NCBI GenBank assembly: GCA_041743935.1
Contig: JBGTLU010000021.1
Coordinates: forward strand, 17,011 to 81,010
Direction: 5' to 3'
DNA: 64,000 nucleotides
Source of the DNA: JBGTLU01 sp041743935
GTDB lineage: Bacteria; Bacteroidota; Bacteroidia; Sphingobacteriales; Sphingobacteriaceae
A program made the translations under genes and the position numbers. The notes below the pieces were generated by a model. That model saw only the letters and a list, made by a program, of their open reading frames with translations. It had not been told where the DNA came from and searched no databases. Every line of letters begins with the position of its first letter. Position 1 is the first letter of the stretch. This document shows positions 33,098-42,157 of this stretch, one piece after another.

Positions 33098-35065
33098 ATG
33101 AAAAATATAGCTCTCCTTCTATCCTTTTTCTTAATTCCTTTTTTAGTATTATCTCAAACAAAAACCGAAAAATTTGGTAAAATAGATCCTAAATGGTTCG
33201 AAATGCAGAAATACGATAAAGACACTTCTACTGCTGCCGTTATTTTATTTGATGTAGGTTCTACAAGTTTTACTATTACAACAGATGGCTCGCCTCGTAT
33301 AAGACATGATAGACATAAACGAATAAAAATATTTAATAGCACTGGATACGATGCTGCTGATTTTTCTATCCCATATTATCGTCCTGTCAACGCTTCAACC
33401 AAGGATGAAGTTACCGCCATTAAAGCAGTTACTTATCATTTAGAAAATGGTAAACAAGTAGAATTTAAGGTAGATAACAAATCTATTTTTGATGAAAAAC
33501 TTTCTGACTTTTATCGACAGAAAAAATTTACTCTACCTAATTTAAAAGAGGGTTGCATAGTAGAGGTTTCTTATACTTACTACACCGAATTTATATCTGA
33601 ATACGTTCCTTGGTATTTTCAGAGTGAATATCCCACCATTTATTCAGAATATAATGCTACCATGATTGAAGTATTCGATTATAAGCAGTTTCAGCGCGGT
33701 TATGTTCGCTTATCTAGTAGTACCAAGGTAGATAGAAGAGAGAATTTAACGGCAGGTCTGTCGGTTGGGGCATCTACGTATCAATGGACTGCCGATCATG
33801 TTCCGGCATTTAAAGACGAAAGTTTTATAACCACCCGCGAAGATTATATCACCAAAATGGTGTTTGAACTTACCGCAACAAATTATCCAAATCAAGGATA
33901 CAGGCCCATTGCTAATAATTGGCAACAGGTTAGCAAGTTATTAATGGAAAGAGATCGGTTTGGTTTACAATTTACTCGTTCTGGTTTTCTGAAAGATGTA
34001 GCAAGCAATTTAAAATCAAAGAATACCGATTCAACGGAGTTGGCAAAGGCAATATATACTTACATTCAAGATTACATGACTTGGAATCAATTTAACTCAT
34101 TATATGTCGAAACTACTTTAAAAGCAGCATACGATAAAAAAATTGGCAATGCTGCAGATATTAATTTACTTCTGATGGTTTTATTACGCGAAGCAGGTTT
34201 TGATGCAAAACCGGTCATCTTAAGTACAAGAGCCAACGGTAAACCATCCATTGGTGCCCCACTAATTCAACAATATAATTATGTGCTAACAGCCATTAAA
34301 CTCGAAAATAAATTAGTGTTATTAGATGCGAGCAACAAATACTTAGCCTTTGGTCGAATTCCTAAAAAAACACTAAATGGTACAGGGTATTTAATGATTG
34401 AAGGTGGCGTTATGCCTGTTAATTTAATGTCTTTCGCTCCGCTGGATAGAGATGTATCCTCCGCACAATTAACTTTAGCTAAAAATGGAATCATTTCGGG
34501 TAAATTCTCCAATGCTCTCGATGGTGATTATGGCGAAGGGTTTAGGAGAGCAAATTACAATAAGAAAATAGAAGATATTGAGATAGATTTAAAAGCGAAT
34601 GCATTTAAGGATTATGAAATTTCAAATTTGGAGCTAAATAACTTATCGGACATCAATTTAACTCCATCTTTTAATTTAGATATATCTATGGGCGAAGAGA
34701 ATGTAGACATTATTTATATAAATCCAATGCTTACTGAAGGAATTACTAAAAATCCATTTGTTGCCGAAAGTAGAGTTTATCCAGTAGATTATGGTGCTCC
34801 ATTCGAGAGGTATCACGTGTTTACATTAGTACTACCAGATAACTATAAATTGGATGAAATACCAAAAAATATTAACGTACAAACCCCGGATAGAAGTGCC
34901 AGATTTACATATTCTGTTGGCATGGTAGATAATAAGATTCAAATAATGTCGAGAGTAAATATTACTAAATCTTTATTTAATACTGCTGAATATAAGGATT
35001 TAAGAGAATTTTATAATCAAGTTGTAGCTAAGCATCAAGAGCAAATTGTTTTAAAACGTAAATAA
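33098..35065 (+). CDS. Secreted DUF3857 protein with degenerate transglutaminase-like domain
   Basis: This 655-residue protein has a signal peptide (MKNIALLLSFFLIPFLVLSQ) followed by a DUF3857 beta domain (about 50-260) and a transglutaminase-like domain (about 280-420). At the catalytic Cys position the sequence reads GNAADIN with Ala352. The His position reads QYNYVL (Tyr395). Only the Asp at 410 (LLDAS) is kept. It therefore looks like a pseudoenzyme. It is followed after seven bases by a paralogue with intact Cys and His. The function is unknown; the location should be periplasm or surface. Confidence 0.84.
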   Translation: MKNIALLLSFFLIPFLVLSQTKTEKFGKIDPKWFEMQKYDKDTSTAAVILFDVGSTSFTITTDGSPRIRHDRHKRIKIFNSTGYDAADFSIPYYRPVNASTKDEVTAIKAVTYHLENGKQVEFKVDNKSIFDEKLSDFYRQKKFTLPNLKEGCIVEVSYTYYTEFISEYVPWYFQSEYPTIYSEYNATMIEVFDYKQFQRGYVRLSSSTKVDRRENLTAGLSVGASTYQWTADHVPAFKDESFITTREDYITKMVFELTATNYPNQGYRPIANNWQQVSKLLMERDRFGLQFTRSGFLKDVASNLKSKNTDSTELAKAIYTYIQDYMTWNQFNSLYVETTLKAAYDKKIGNAADINLLLMVLLREAGFDAKPVILSTRANGKPSIGAPLIQQYNYVLTAIKLENKLVLLDASNKYLAFGRIPKKTLNGTGYLMIEGGVMPVNLMSFAPLDRDVSSAQLTLAKNGIISGKFSNALDGDYGEGFRRANYNKKIEDIEIDLKANAFKDYEISNLELNNLSDINLTPSFNLDISMGEENVDIIYINPMLTEGITKNPFVAESRVYPVDYGAPFERYHVFTLVLPDNYKLDEIPKNINVQTPDRSARFTYSVGMVDNKIQIMSRVNITKSLFNTAEYKDLREFYNQVVAKHQEQIVLKRK

Positions 35066-35072
35066 TTAAGCA

Positions 35073-36965
35073 ATGAGAATCGTCTGTCTTTTGGTTGTAT
35101 TCATCCAAGTTAGTTTTTTCGGCTTTGCTCAAAATTATGCTGTAAGCCAAATTTCTAAAAACTTATTAGAAAATGCCAATGTGGTGGTAAGGGTTTACGA
35201 TGAAGTGTATCAGGTACAAAGCAAATCTCAAGCAAGTCATAAACGAAAAATTGTGAGAACACTTTTAAACAGTAATGCCAAAGATTTTTCGGATGTTGTG
35301 GTATATTATAATAAACTAAATACTATAAAAAGTTTTCAGGCATCCATGTATGATGCAGATGGTAAATTGATAAAAAAATCTAAAAACTCTGATGTAAGAG
35401 ATTTCAGTGCAAACACATCATCCTTAATGGATGATAGTAGAGTAAAAGTTATTTCCTTTACCATTACAAACTATCCGGTTACCATAGAATATGAGGTAGA
35501 GTATGACGATAGAAATTTATTGTTTTACCCAAGATGGGTCCCACAACCAATGGTGGCATATTCTGTAGAAAATAGCAGATTTACTATAAGTTCTCCGTCC
35601 GGTTTACCAATACGATATAAAGCGTTAAATTTACCTGAACCAATCATTTCGGATAATAAGGGTAATGCCACACATAGCTGGCAGGTAACAAATATGGCGG
35701 CATTACAATTAGAACCATTTGCCCCTTATTACCACGAACGCTATCCGGTACTTTATACTGCTGCAACCTATTTTCAGGTACAAGGTTATGATGGCGATTT
35801 ATCTACATGGGAGTCATTTGCTCGCTGGAATTATGAATTGAATAAGGGAAGATTAGATTTACCGGATAACATTAAATCTAAAGTAGATGAATTAATTGCT
35901 GGTATAAATAACGATCCAGAAAAAATCAAGATACTGTATAATTATCTACAACAAACCACCAGATACATTAGCGTGCAATTGGGTATTGGTGGATGGCAAA
36001 CTTTTGATGCAAAATATGTTGCCGAAAGAAAATACGGTGATTGTAAAGCATTAACCAATTACATGATGGCTCTGTTAGCGCATGCTAATATTAAATCCTA
36101 TTATTCATTGATTAGAGCCGGTGAAAACGAAGAACCATTTGTAGAAGATTTTCCGCATAGTGCTTTTAATCATGTTATTTTAGCAATTCCTGTAAAATCT
36201 GATACCATTTGGTTAGAATGTACTAGTCAGCAAGTTCTACCCGGATATTTAGGCTCATTTACCGGAAACAGAAAAGCTTTATTAGTAACAGAAAATGGAG
36301 GTAAATTAGTAAACACCCCGAGTTATACTGCTAAAGACAATTCCCTAAGTAGGAGTATAAAAGTTACTTTTAATGAAGATGGTACTGCACTTGCCAACAT
36401 ACAATCGTTGTATACTGGTATTATGCAAGATAGACTATGGGTTATGGTAAAAACTAATCCTAATGAAGAATTAAGAAAAAACCTGATAGAAAGATTAAAC
36501 CTACCAAGCAGCATAATCCAATCTTTCGGATACGAAACCATTGCAGATGATATTCCTAAAGTTTTAGAAAAAGCACAATTACAATTAAATAAATATGCCA
36601 CCATTACCGGCAAACGTTTTAGTATACAATTAAACATGCTTTCTAGAATGAATTTTGTTCCTAGGGCAGTTGCTAACAGAACACAGCCCATTCGGTTGAG
36701 AAATGCGTTTAATTATACTGATACTATAATTTATACCATCCCTGCTGGTTATAGTTTAGAATCTAAACCTCAAAATACCAATATAAAAACAGAGTTTGGA
36801 GATTATATTTCTGATATAACAATTAAGAATAACCAAATTATATACAGAAGAACTTTTAGCATGCATATTGGTAAATTTGGTGCAGAAAAATATACAGATC
36901 TAGTTAATTTCTATTCCAATATCTCAAAAGCAGATAATGCCAGAGTAGTGCTAGTAAAGCAATAG
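35073..36965 (+). CDS. Secreted DUF3857 and transglutaminase-like protein, catalytic residues present
   Basis: The 630-residue paralogue of the previous gene has a signal peptide (MRIVCLLVVFIQVSFFGFAQ), a DUF3857 domain (about 50-240) and a transglutaminase-like core. The catalytic Cys is in YGDCKALTNYMMA (Cys324), His in FNHVILAI (His367), and Glu382 in WLECTSQ takes the place of the usual Asp, as in many Bacteroidota relatives. This suggests a working thiol enzyme, possibly a protease or transglutaminase of cell-envelope proteins; the substrate is unknown. It is probably co-transcribed with the inactive-looking partner. Confidence 0.84.
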   Translation: MRIVCLLVVFIQVSFFGFAQNYAVSQISKNLLENANVVVRVYDEVYQVQSKSQASHKRKIVRTLLNSNAKDFSDVVVYYNKLNTIKSFQASMYDADGKLIKKSKNSDVRDFSANTSSLMDDSRVKVISFTITNYPVTIEYEVEYDDRNLLFYPRWVPQPMVAYSVENSRFTISSPSGLPIRYKALNLPEPIISDNKGNATHSWQVTNMAALQLEPFAPYYHERYPVLYTAATYFQVQGYDGDLSTWESFARWNYELNKGRLDLPDNIKSKVDELIAGINNDPEKIKILYNYLQQTTRYISVQLGIGGWQTFDAKYVAERKYGDCKALTNYMMALLAHANIKSYYSLIRAGENEEPFVEDFPHSAFNHVILAIPVKSDTIWLECTSQQVLPGYLGSFTGNRKALLVTENGGKLVNTPSYTAKDNSLSRSIKVTFNEDGTALANIQSLYTGIMQDRLWVMVKTNPNEELRKNLIERLNLPSSIIQSFGYETIADDIPKVLEKAQLQLNKYATITGKRFSIQLNMLSRMNFVPRAVANRTQPIRLRNAFNYTDTIIYTIPAGYSLESKPQNTNIKTEFGDYISDITIKNNQIIYRRTFSMHIGKFGAEKYTDLVNFYSNISKADNARVVLVKQ

Positions 36966-37104
36966 TATTTTAGTAGTTGGTTTGGATAAAACGTTACTCA
37001 TCGTGTTAATGCAGGCATAGATTTTACGTTATCTATCGACCTAAAAAAAATTAGGGGCAGAATTTTTTAAGCTGACAATAGTTGCCTATTTTAGAAACGC
37101 AAAC

Positions 37105-38322
37105 ATGAGCAAAATTCAAACCCCGTGGCAACGAACTAAAGCGAGGTTTATAAAAAATAAACCAGCAGTTTTTGGCTTAGCATTTTCTCTTTTCGTATTT
37201 CTGGTAGCCATATTAGGCTATTTAATTATGCCCGATGCTACTCCTTCTGCCAATAGGATGCAGGTGCAACTAAGTGCAAAAAAGCCGGGTTATGAAGCTA
37301 CTTTTTTACGCATTAAAAAAAACCAAAATGTAAAACAAGTTTCTTTGTTCTATAAACTAATGTATGGACAAGATGATGCATATAGTTATATCCCGGTAAG
37401 AGAATATGCCTTTATTAACGATAGTGTTATCGTGAATGAATTTACCGGAGTAGAAGAAGATTTAGGAGATAGATTTTCTTTTCATGTTGCTGATTTAGTG
37501 TATTCTTTAGCTCCCGGTAGCAAAGTCAGAAAAACTACCGATACCAGTTTAACCATAACCCTGGTGGATGGCTCTGATAAGGTTATTTCTTTAAAAGAAG
37601 TACAAATGAAGGCTGCAAAAGAATCCATCCTTCAGAAAAAATATATACTCGGAACCGATTTATACGGTAGAGATTTATTGAGCAGATTAATTTTGGGCAC
37701 CCGAGTTTCATTGGCAGTGGGTATCATGGCTGTGATTATATCCTTGCTCATTGGCATAAGTTTAGGAGCAATTGCAGGTTTTTTTGGCGGCTGGCTCGAT
37801 ACTGCCATCACTTGGCTCATTAATGTTATATGGTCTTTGCCTGCACTGCTTTTAGTTATTGCTATTTCTTTTGCGTTAGGTAAAGGATTTTGGCAGGTGT
37901 TTGTTGCAGTTGGTTTATCTATGTGGGTAGAAGTAGCTCGTATGGTGCGCGGACAAATTATGTCGGTAAAGCAAACCGAATATGTAGAAGCAGGCAAAGC
38001 CTTAGGATTTAGCAATGCCAGAATAATCTTAAAACACATTTTGCCCAATATAGCAGGTCCCATTTTAGTGGTAGCTTCAGCAAATTTCGCATCGGCAATA
38101 TTGCTCGAAGCTGGATTAAGTTTCTTAGGATTTGGTGCGCAACCCCCTTTTCCGAGTTGGGGAAGCATGATAAAAGAACATTACGGATACATCATCTTAG
38201 ACTCCGCTTATTTGGCAATACTGCCAGGTTTAGCTATCATGTTAGTAGTATATGCATTCAATTTAATTTCTGTTGGTTTACGAGATGCATTTGATGTAAA
38301 GGAACAACAGAGCAATGTTTAA
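37105..38322 (+). CDS. ABC transporter permease, DppC/OppC type
   Basis: This 405-residue inner-membrane permease resembles DppC/OppC subunits of peptide or nickel transporters. The N-terminal OppC_N part has one transmembrane helix (about 20-42) and a long extracytoplasmic stretch to about residue 180, longer than in proteobacterial DppC. The core has five more helices and the EAA loop EAGKALGFSNARIILKHILPN (in part) near 295, plus EAGLSFLGFGAQPPFPSWG near 335. No binding protein, ATPase or partner permease is adjacent. It stands alone between the DUF3857 pair and the SpoIIE phosphatase. Confidence 0.86.
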   Translation: MSKIQTPWQRTKARFIKNKPAVFGLAFSLFVFLVAILGYLIMPDATPSANRMQVQLSAKKPGYEATFLRIKKNQNVKQVSLFYKLMYGQDDAYSYIPVREYAFINDSVIVNEFTGVEEDLGDRFSFHVADLVYSLAPGSKVRKTTDTSLTITLVDGSDKVISLKEVQMKAAKESILQKKYILGTDLYGRDLLSRLILGTRVSLAVGIMAVIISLLIGISLGAIAGFFGGWLDTAITWLINVIWSLPALLLVIAISFALGKGFWQVFVAVGLSMWVEVARMVRGQIMSVKQTEYVEAGKALGFSNARIILKHILPNIAGPILVVASANFASAILLEAGLSFLGFGAQPPFPSWGSMIKEHYGYIILDSAYLAILPGLAIMLVVYAFNLISVGLRDAFDVKEQQSNV

Positions 38323-38332
38323 ATATTATGCC

Positions 38333-38340
38333 TAATTTTG
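38333..38340 (+). promoter_or_regulatory. -7 element TAATTTTG for the SpoIIE phosphatase gene
   Basis: TAATTTTG, a perfect TAnnTTTG, lies 11 bases after the permease stop. The predicted leader is about 14 bases to the TTG start at 38358, which supports that unusual start. Confidence 0.5.
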
Positions 38341-38357
38341 CGTACTATCTAATGTAA

Positions 38358-39596
38358 TTGAAACAAGAAACACCACATATCCATCAATCCTTATCGGATG
38401 ATATCGTCAAGCTACTTTTACGAAGACAGGTTGAATTAAATTCATTACTAGAAATTGCTCAAGGTATAAACAACAACTTATCTATACAATCTTTGTACGA
38501 GATGTTGGAATTTATCCTTACCATCCACTTAAAAATCGGGAAATTCTCTGTGTTTTATTTAGATAAAAATAATTGGATTTGTGTTTCTAAACTTGGTGTT
38601 TTACCTCAAATTGATCTAACGGTTTTTAACTCCATAACCACGTATAAAGAAGCTGCAATAAAAGCACATCAACTAGAAGACTCGGAATACCCGCTCATCT
38701 TACCCGTAAATTACAAGGATAAAATTGTGAGTGTTGTATTGATTGGAGAATATTATCCAGAAAATATTGAAAGTAGAGAAACCGATGTTAAATTCATTGA
38801 ATCTATTATAAATATCATCATTGTTGCGGTTGAGAATAAAAAATTGCAAGAGGAAAATATTGAAAATGAAAGAATAAAAAAGGATTTGGAAATGGCTGTA
38901 CAGGTACAGAACATGCTTTTTCCGGATAAATTACCTCAGACGGAACAATTAGTCATAGCCACTAGTTATTTACCACATCATTCCATAGGAGGCGATTTCT
39001 ACGATTGTATCCAATTAAACAGTCAGGAATATATTTATTGTGTTGCCGATGTTTCAGGCAAAGGAATTGGGGCAGCATTAATAATGGCTAATTTTCAGGC
39101 TAATTTGCGTTTACTCGCCGAAATGGATATCTCAATAGACAATATTGTACGCTCACTAAATCGTTCTATTTTTACCAATACCAAGGGCGATAAATTTATT
39201 ACCCTATTCATTGGAAAGTATAATACCCAAACCAGAAAATTACAATACGTAAATGCCGGGCACAATCCTCCTTTATTTTTATTTGATGATAAGGTTGAGG
39301 AATTAAAAGAAGGAACCATGTTGCTTGGCATCCAAGATGAATTACCCTTTCTATTGATAGGCGATATATTTCTTCCTCCAAAATCTACGATTTTGCACTA
39401 CACAGATGGGCTTATAGAATTGGATGAGAACGATATATCCATATTTGATGAAAAAGATTTGAAAACATTTTTACTTAATAATAAACCGTTAACAGCACCT
39501 GAAATCAATGCATTGCTACTAACCACTATTTTAGATATTCGAAAGAAAAATTATTACGACGATGACATTACGATTCTAACACTTCAGACGAAGTAG
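38358..39596 (+). CDS. GAF-domain SpoIIE-family Ser/Thr protein phosphatase
   Basis: SpoIIE/RsbU-type PP2C phosphatases dephosphorylate anti-anti-sigma factors or other partners. The 412 residues start at TTG 38358. Residues 30-165 form a GAF-like sensor, 165-190 a coiled linker (AVENKKLQEENIENERIKK, partly), and 195-410 the phosphatase. The metal-binding acids are visible in GGDFYD, VADVSGKG, YTDGLIE and DDDITILTL; GHNPP is also present. The last 29 bases overlap the convergent O-antigen ligase gene. The signal and target are unknown, and no sigma or STAS gene is adjacent. Confidence 0.86.
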   Translation: MKQETPHIHQSLSDDIVKLLLRRQVELNSLLEIAQGINNNLSIQSLYEMLEFILTIHLKIGKFSVFYLDKNNWICVSKLGVLPQIDLTVFNSITTYKEAAIKAHQLEDSEYPLILPVNYKDKIVSVVLIGEYYPENIESRETDVKFIESIINIIIVAVENKKLQEENIENERIKKDLEMAVQVQNMLFPDKLPQTEQLVIATSYLPHHSIGGDFYDCIQLNSQEYIYCVADVSGKGIGAALIMANFQANLRLLAEMDISIDNIVRSLNRSIFTNTKGDKFITLFIGKYNTQTRKLQYVNAGHNPPLFLFDDKVEELKEGTMLLGIQDELPFLLIGDIFLPPKSTILHYTDGLIELDENDISIFDEKDLKTFLLNNKPLTAPEINALLLTTILDIRKKNYYDDDITILTLQTK

Positions 39597-41019
39597 GGTT
39601 AGGTCTTTGACTATGATATACATCCAAACTAACTAAAATAGAAATAAATGCCCAAAAGGGGATAGAAACTTTATCCTGATCTAGATAATTATTTACCATG
39701 CCATGTACCACATAGGTAAACAAACCTATTAAAACTGCCATGCATAAATATTTAACTCGTTTATTAGTGGTGGTATAATACAAACGCATGGAGCGATAAA
39801 TTACTGTAATTATAATACCTAAAAACAAAAATAAGCCCACCAAGCCAGAACCAATAAGTTGTTGCAAATACTCATTGTGTACGCCACCCACATCTCCTTT
39901 ATTGGTACTTATGGCGGTCATTTGGTGACTTCTTTGGTAAGGAGCATATAAAAACGTATAGGTATTTGGCCCAAAACCTATCCAAGGTTTATCCTTGAAC
40001 ATACGATAAGCAGAAGCCCATCTGTTTATTCGTTCTTTATTAGAGTCATCGTTGCTTACGTTAGATACCGATTTTAAATGCTGTGATACATCTTGGCTAG
40101 ATACCGTTTGATTTTGTTTTAGTCTGGCAAGAATATTATCCTTAAAACCATAGGCAATGCCACAAGCTATAAATGTCATGATTACCATGGTGCTAAAACG
40201 GATGCGAAGTTTTAGTATGATATATAAACCTAATGCCCCTGCCAAACTTAGCCATGCCGCTCGTGTATAGGAATATAACATAGCTACCAATAATAATACT
40301 GCCACGCAAGCTGCAATACATCTCATTAAGTTGGTTTTATATAAATCTTTTTCATAAGCCCATACCAAAACCAATGGGATGAAAAATGCTATGGAAGCGG
40401 CATATACGGTATGGTCTACAAAAAATGGTTTGGTAATGTAGTAACTGCTAGGTTGAGAAAAACCATAGGCAGAGTGCTGATATAAAATATACACAACAGC
40501 TATACATAAGCCGGTTACATACATCCAAACAAACGAGCCAATATTTTTAAATTCTTTAAATAAAACAGAAGTGATAAAATAAAAAGTAACTACAATTAGT
40601 AGGGTGAAGATGAAGTTTTTGAACGATATAAATGGAATCTCAGAAGTCATGGTTGTTATCAGCATCCATAACAAATAAAGGAGGATAAATAGAGTAACCG
40701 GGTGTTTTAAAATCTTTGTGTCGTAGTTTTTATCTACCAAAAGTTTTAGTAAAAATCCTCCGGTAAGTAGCATCATTAAAGGTTCTACCGGCATTTTAGA
40801 ACCTAAATTATCGGCTAAAAAAATCTTGATAGATAATGGGGTAATAAACGCTATAAAAAGTAAAACTTTGTTGTATTCGAAAATAGATAAAATAAAAAAC
40901 AACAAACCAAATCCGGAAAACATCATCCAGTCTTGCCCTTGCTTTAAAGCAAGCATCAATAATGCAATGAACAGTATTACAATACCGTAGAACCAGGTTA
41001 TTTTTTGTGTTTCCGACAA
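39568..41019 (-). CDS. O-antigen ligase / Wzy-type polymerase family membrane protein
   Basis: This 483-residue protein has about eleven hydrophobic helices and the Wzy_C-type periplasmic loop (about 310-370), including RWASAYRMFKDKPWIGFGPN with the diagnostic PWxGxGP-like region, and HNEYLQQLIGSGLVGL nearby. Proteins of this family polymerise or ligate polysaccharide on the periplasmic side of the inner membrane. It overlaps the SpoIIE gene tail-to-tail by 29 bases and follows a Wzz-like gene after two bases. Whether it is a ligase (WaaL) or polymerase (Wzy) cannot be told from sequence. Confidence 0.83.
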   Translation of the reverse strand: MSETQKITWFYGIVILFIALLMLALKQGQDWMMFSGFGLLFFILSIFEYNKVLLFIAFITPLSIKIFLADNLGSKMPVEPLMMLLTGGFLLKLLVDKNYDTKILKHPVTLFILLYLLWMLITTMTSEIPFISFKNFIFTLLIVVTFYFITSVLFKEFKNIGSFVWMYVTGLCIAVVYILYQHSAYGFSQPSSYYITKPFFVDHTVYAASIAFFIPLVLVWAYEKDLYKTNLMRCIAACVAVLLLVAMLYSYTRAAWLSLAGALGLYIILKLRIRFSTMVIMTFIACGIAYGFKDNILARLKQNQTVSSQDVSQHLKSVSNVSNDDSNKERINRWASAYRMFKDKPWIGFGPNTYTFLYAPYQRSHQMTAISTNKGDVGGVHNEYLQQLIGSGLVGLFLFLGIIITVIYRSMRLYYTTTNKRVKYLCMAVLIGLFTYVVHGMVNNYLDQDKVSIPFWAFISILVSLDVYHSQRPNPTSSEVLES

Positions 41020-41021
41020 TT

Positions 41022-42128
41022 TTACAACTGTTTAGAAATATTCGGAATTCCTACTTCAATGGCTAATAAAATGGTTAGAGATAAAATAAAAATTCCTAAA
41101 GTGGATAATAAAACTAAAACCATTCGCTTGGGGTATTCTCTTCTTTCTGCTGGAGTTGCCTTACTAATTAAGAATTTTTGAGAAGGAAGATTGCTGTTAT
41201 CAATGCGTAAGTTATTTAGTTTAACAATTATATCATTTAACTTTTTACTTTCTACTTCAAACAATGAATTGGTTTTAATGAACTGATCGCCATATTTTCT
41301 AAGCAATTCCATTTGTGGCTCCAACATTCTTAAACTAGCTCTTGCAGCTCTTGCTCTACCTTCGGTTCTTATTACCATGGTATCGGGTAATAATTCGCGG
41401 TATTGCTTATAGGTGTTTAAGCGCTCTTCTTCTTCAATTAAGGTAGCTCTAGTGTCTACAATTTTTTGATAAATGATATCTGTTTGTCCAAAATATCTAT
41501 AAATTCCTTTAGAACGCAAGAAGTCTAAAACATTTAAAACAGAATCTACCATATTTTTTCTGATGTTGTATTCCATCTCAACCACTTTTAATGCTTCGGC
41601 ACTACGGGCACGTTGTATATCGTATTTTAAGCTATCAATTATCCCTGATATATAATTAGCAATGTTTGCAGCTTTTACCGGATTGGTATCCCAAACTTCA
41701 ATTTCAACGGCATTGTATTCCGTTCGCTTAAAAATTATGTTTTTATCGTATTTTTTGCGGGTAATGGTCATTGGGTAAGGTTCGTCTTCCCCAACTTCAT
41801 AGTGTTCTCTTAAATTAAAATGCCTTATTACATCGTCTCTTAGCATTTCTGAATTTAATATTTGCAACAATTGTTCACTCTCTTCACGATTACCAAAAAC
41901 GGTAATGTTTTGTTGATCATTTAAAACAGATTGAGAAACCGAAGCCGATTTACTTGGATAAAAAATCGTAGTCGATTTAAATTTTGGAGTGATAAATGTT
42001 GGCCCAGTGAAAATAATTGCTGCTATAGCCCCTAAAATGGTTAGTATTAAAAGGTGCATTTTCCATTTGATTGCAATTTTAGTTATGCTTATAAAATCAA
42101 ATGAAAACTCTGGTTGGTTGTTGTTCAT
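41022..42128 (-). CDS. Wzz-type polysaccharide chain-length / export protein
   Basis: The 368 residues have two transmembrane helices, one at about 24-44 (LLILTILGAIAAIIFT) and one at about 340-360, flanking a large periplasmic region rich in helices (ARSAEALKVVEMEYNIRKN, EEERLNTYKQYRE), which is the Wzz/BexC chain-length determinant pattern. There is no cytoplasmic tyrosine kinase part. It is between the O-antigen ligase and flippase genes, consistent with a role in setting chain length or export of a surface polysaccharide. Confidence 0.84.
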   Translation of the reverse strand: MNNNQPEFSFDFISITKIAIKWKMHLLILTILGAIAAIIFTGPTFITPKFKSTTIFYPSKSASVSQSVLNDQQNITVFGNREESEQLLQILNSEMLRDDVIRHFNLREHYEVGEDEPYPMTITRKKYDKNIIFKRTEYNAVEIEVWDTNPVKAANIANYISGIIDSLKYDIQRARSAEALKVVEMEYNIRKNMVDSVLNVLDFLRSKGIYRYFGQTDIIYQKIVDTRATLIEEEERLNTYKQYRELLPDTMVIRTEGRARAARASLRMLEPQMELLRKYGDQFIKTNSLFEVESKKLNDIIVKLNNLRIDNSNLPSQKFLISKATPAERREYPKRMVLVLLSTLGIFILSLTILLAIEVGIPNISKQL

Positions 42129-42157
42129 CTTTATATTTGGAGCTCAAAGGTACTAAT

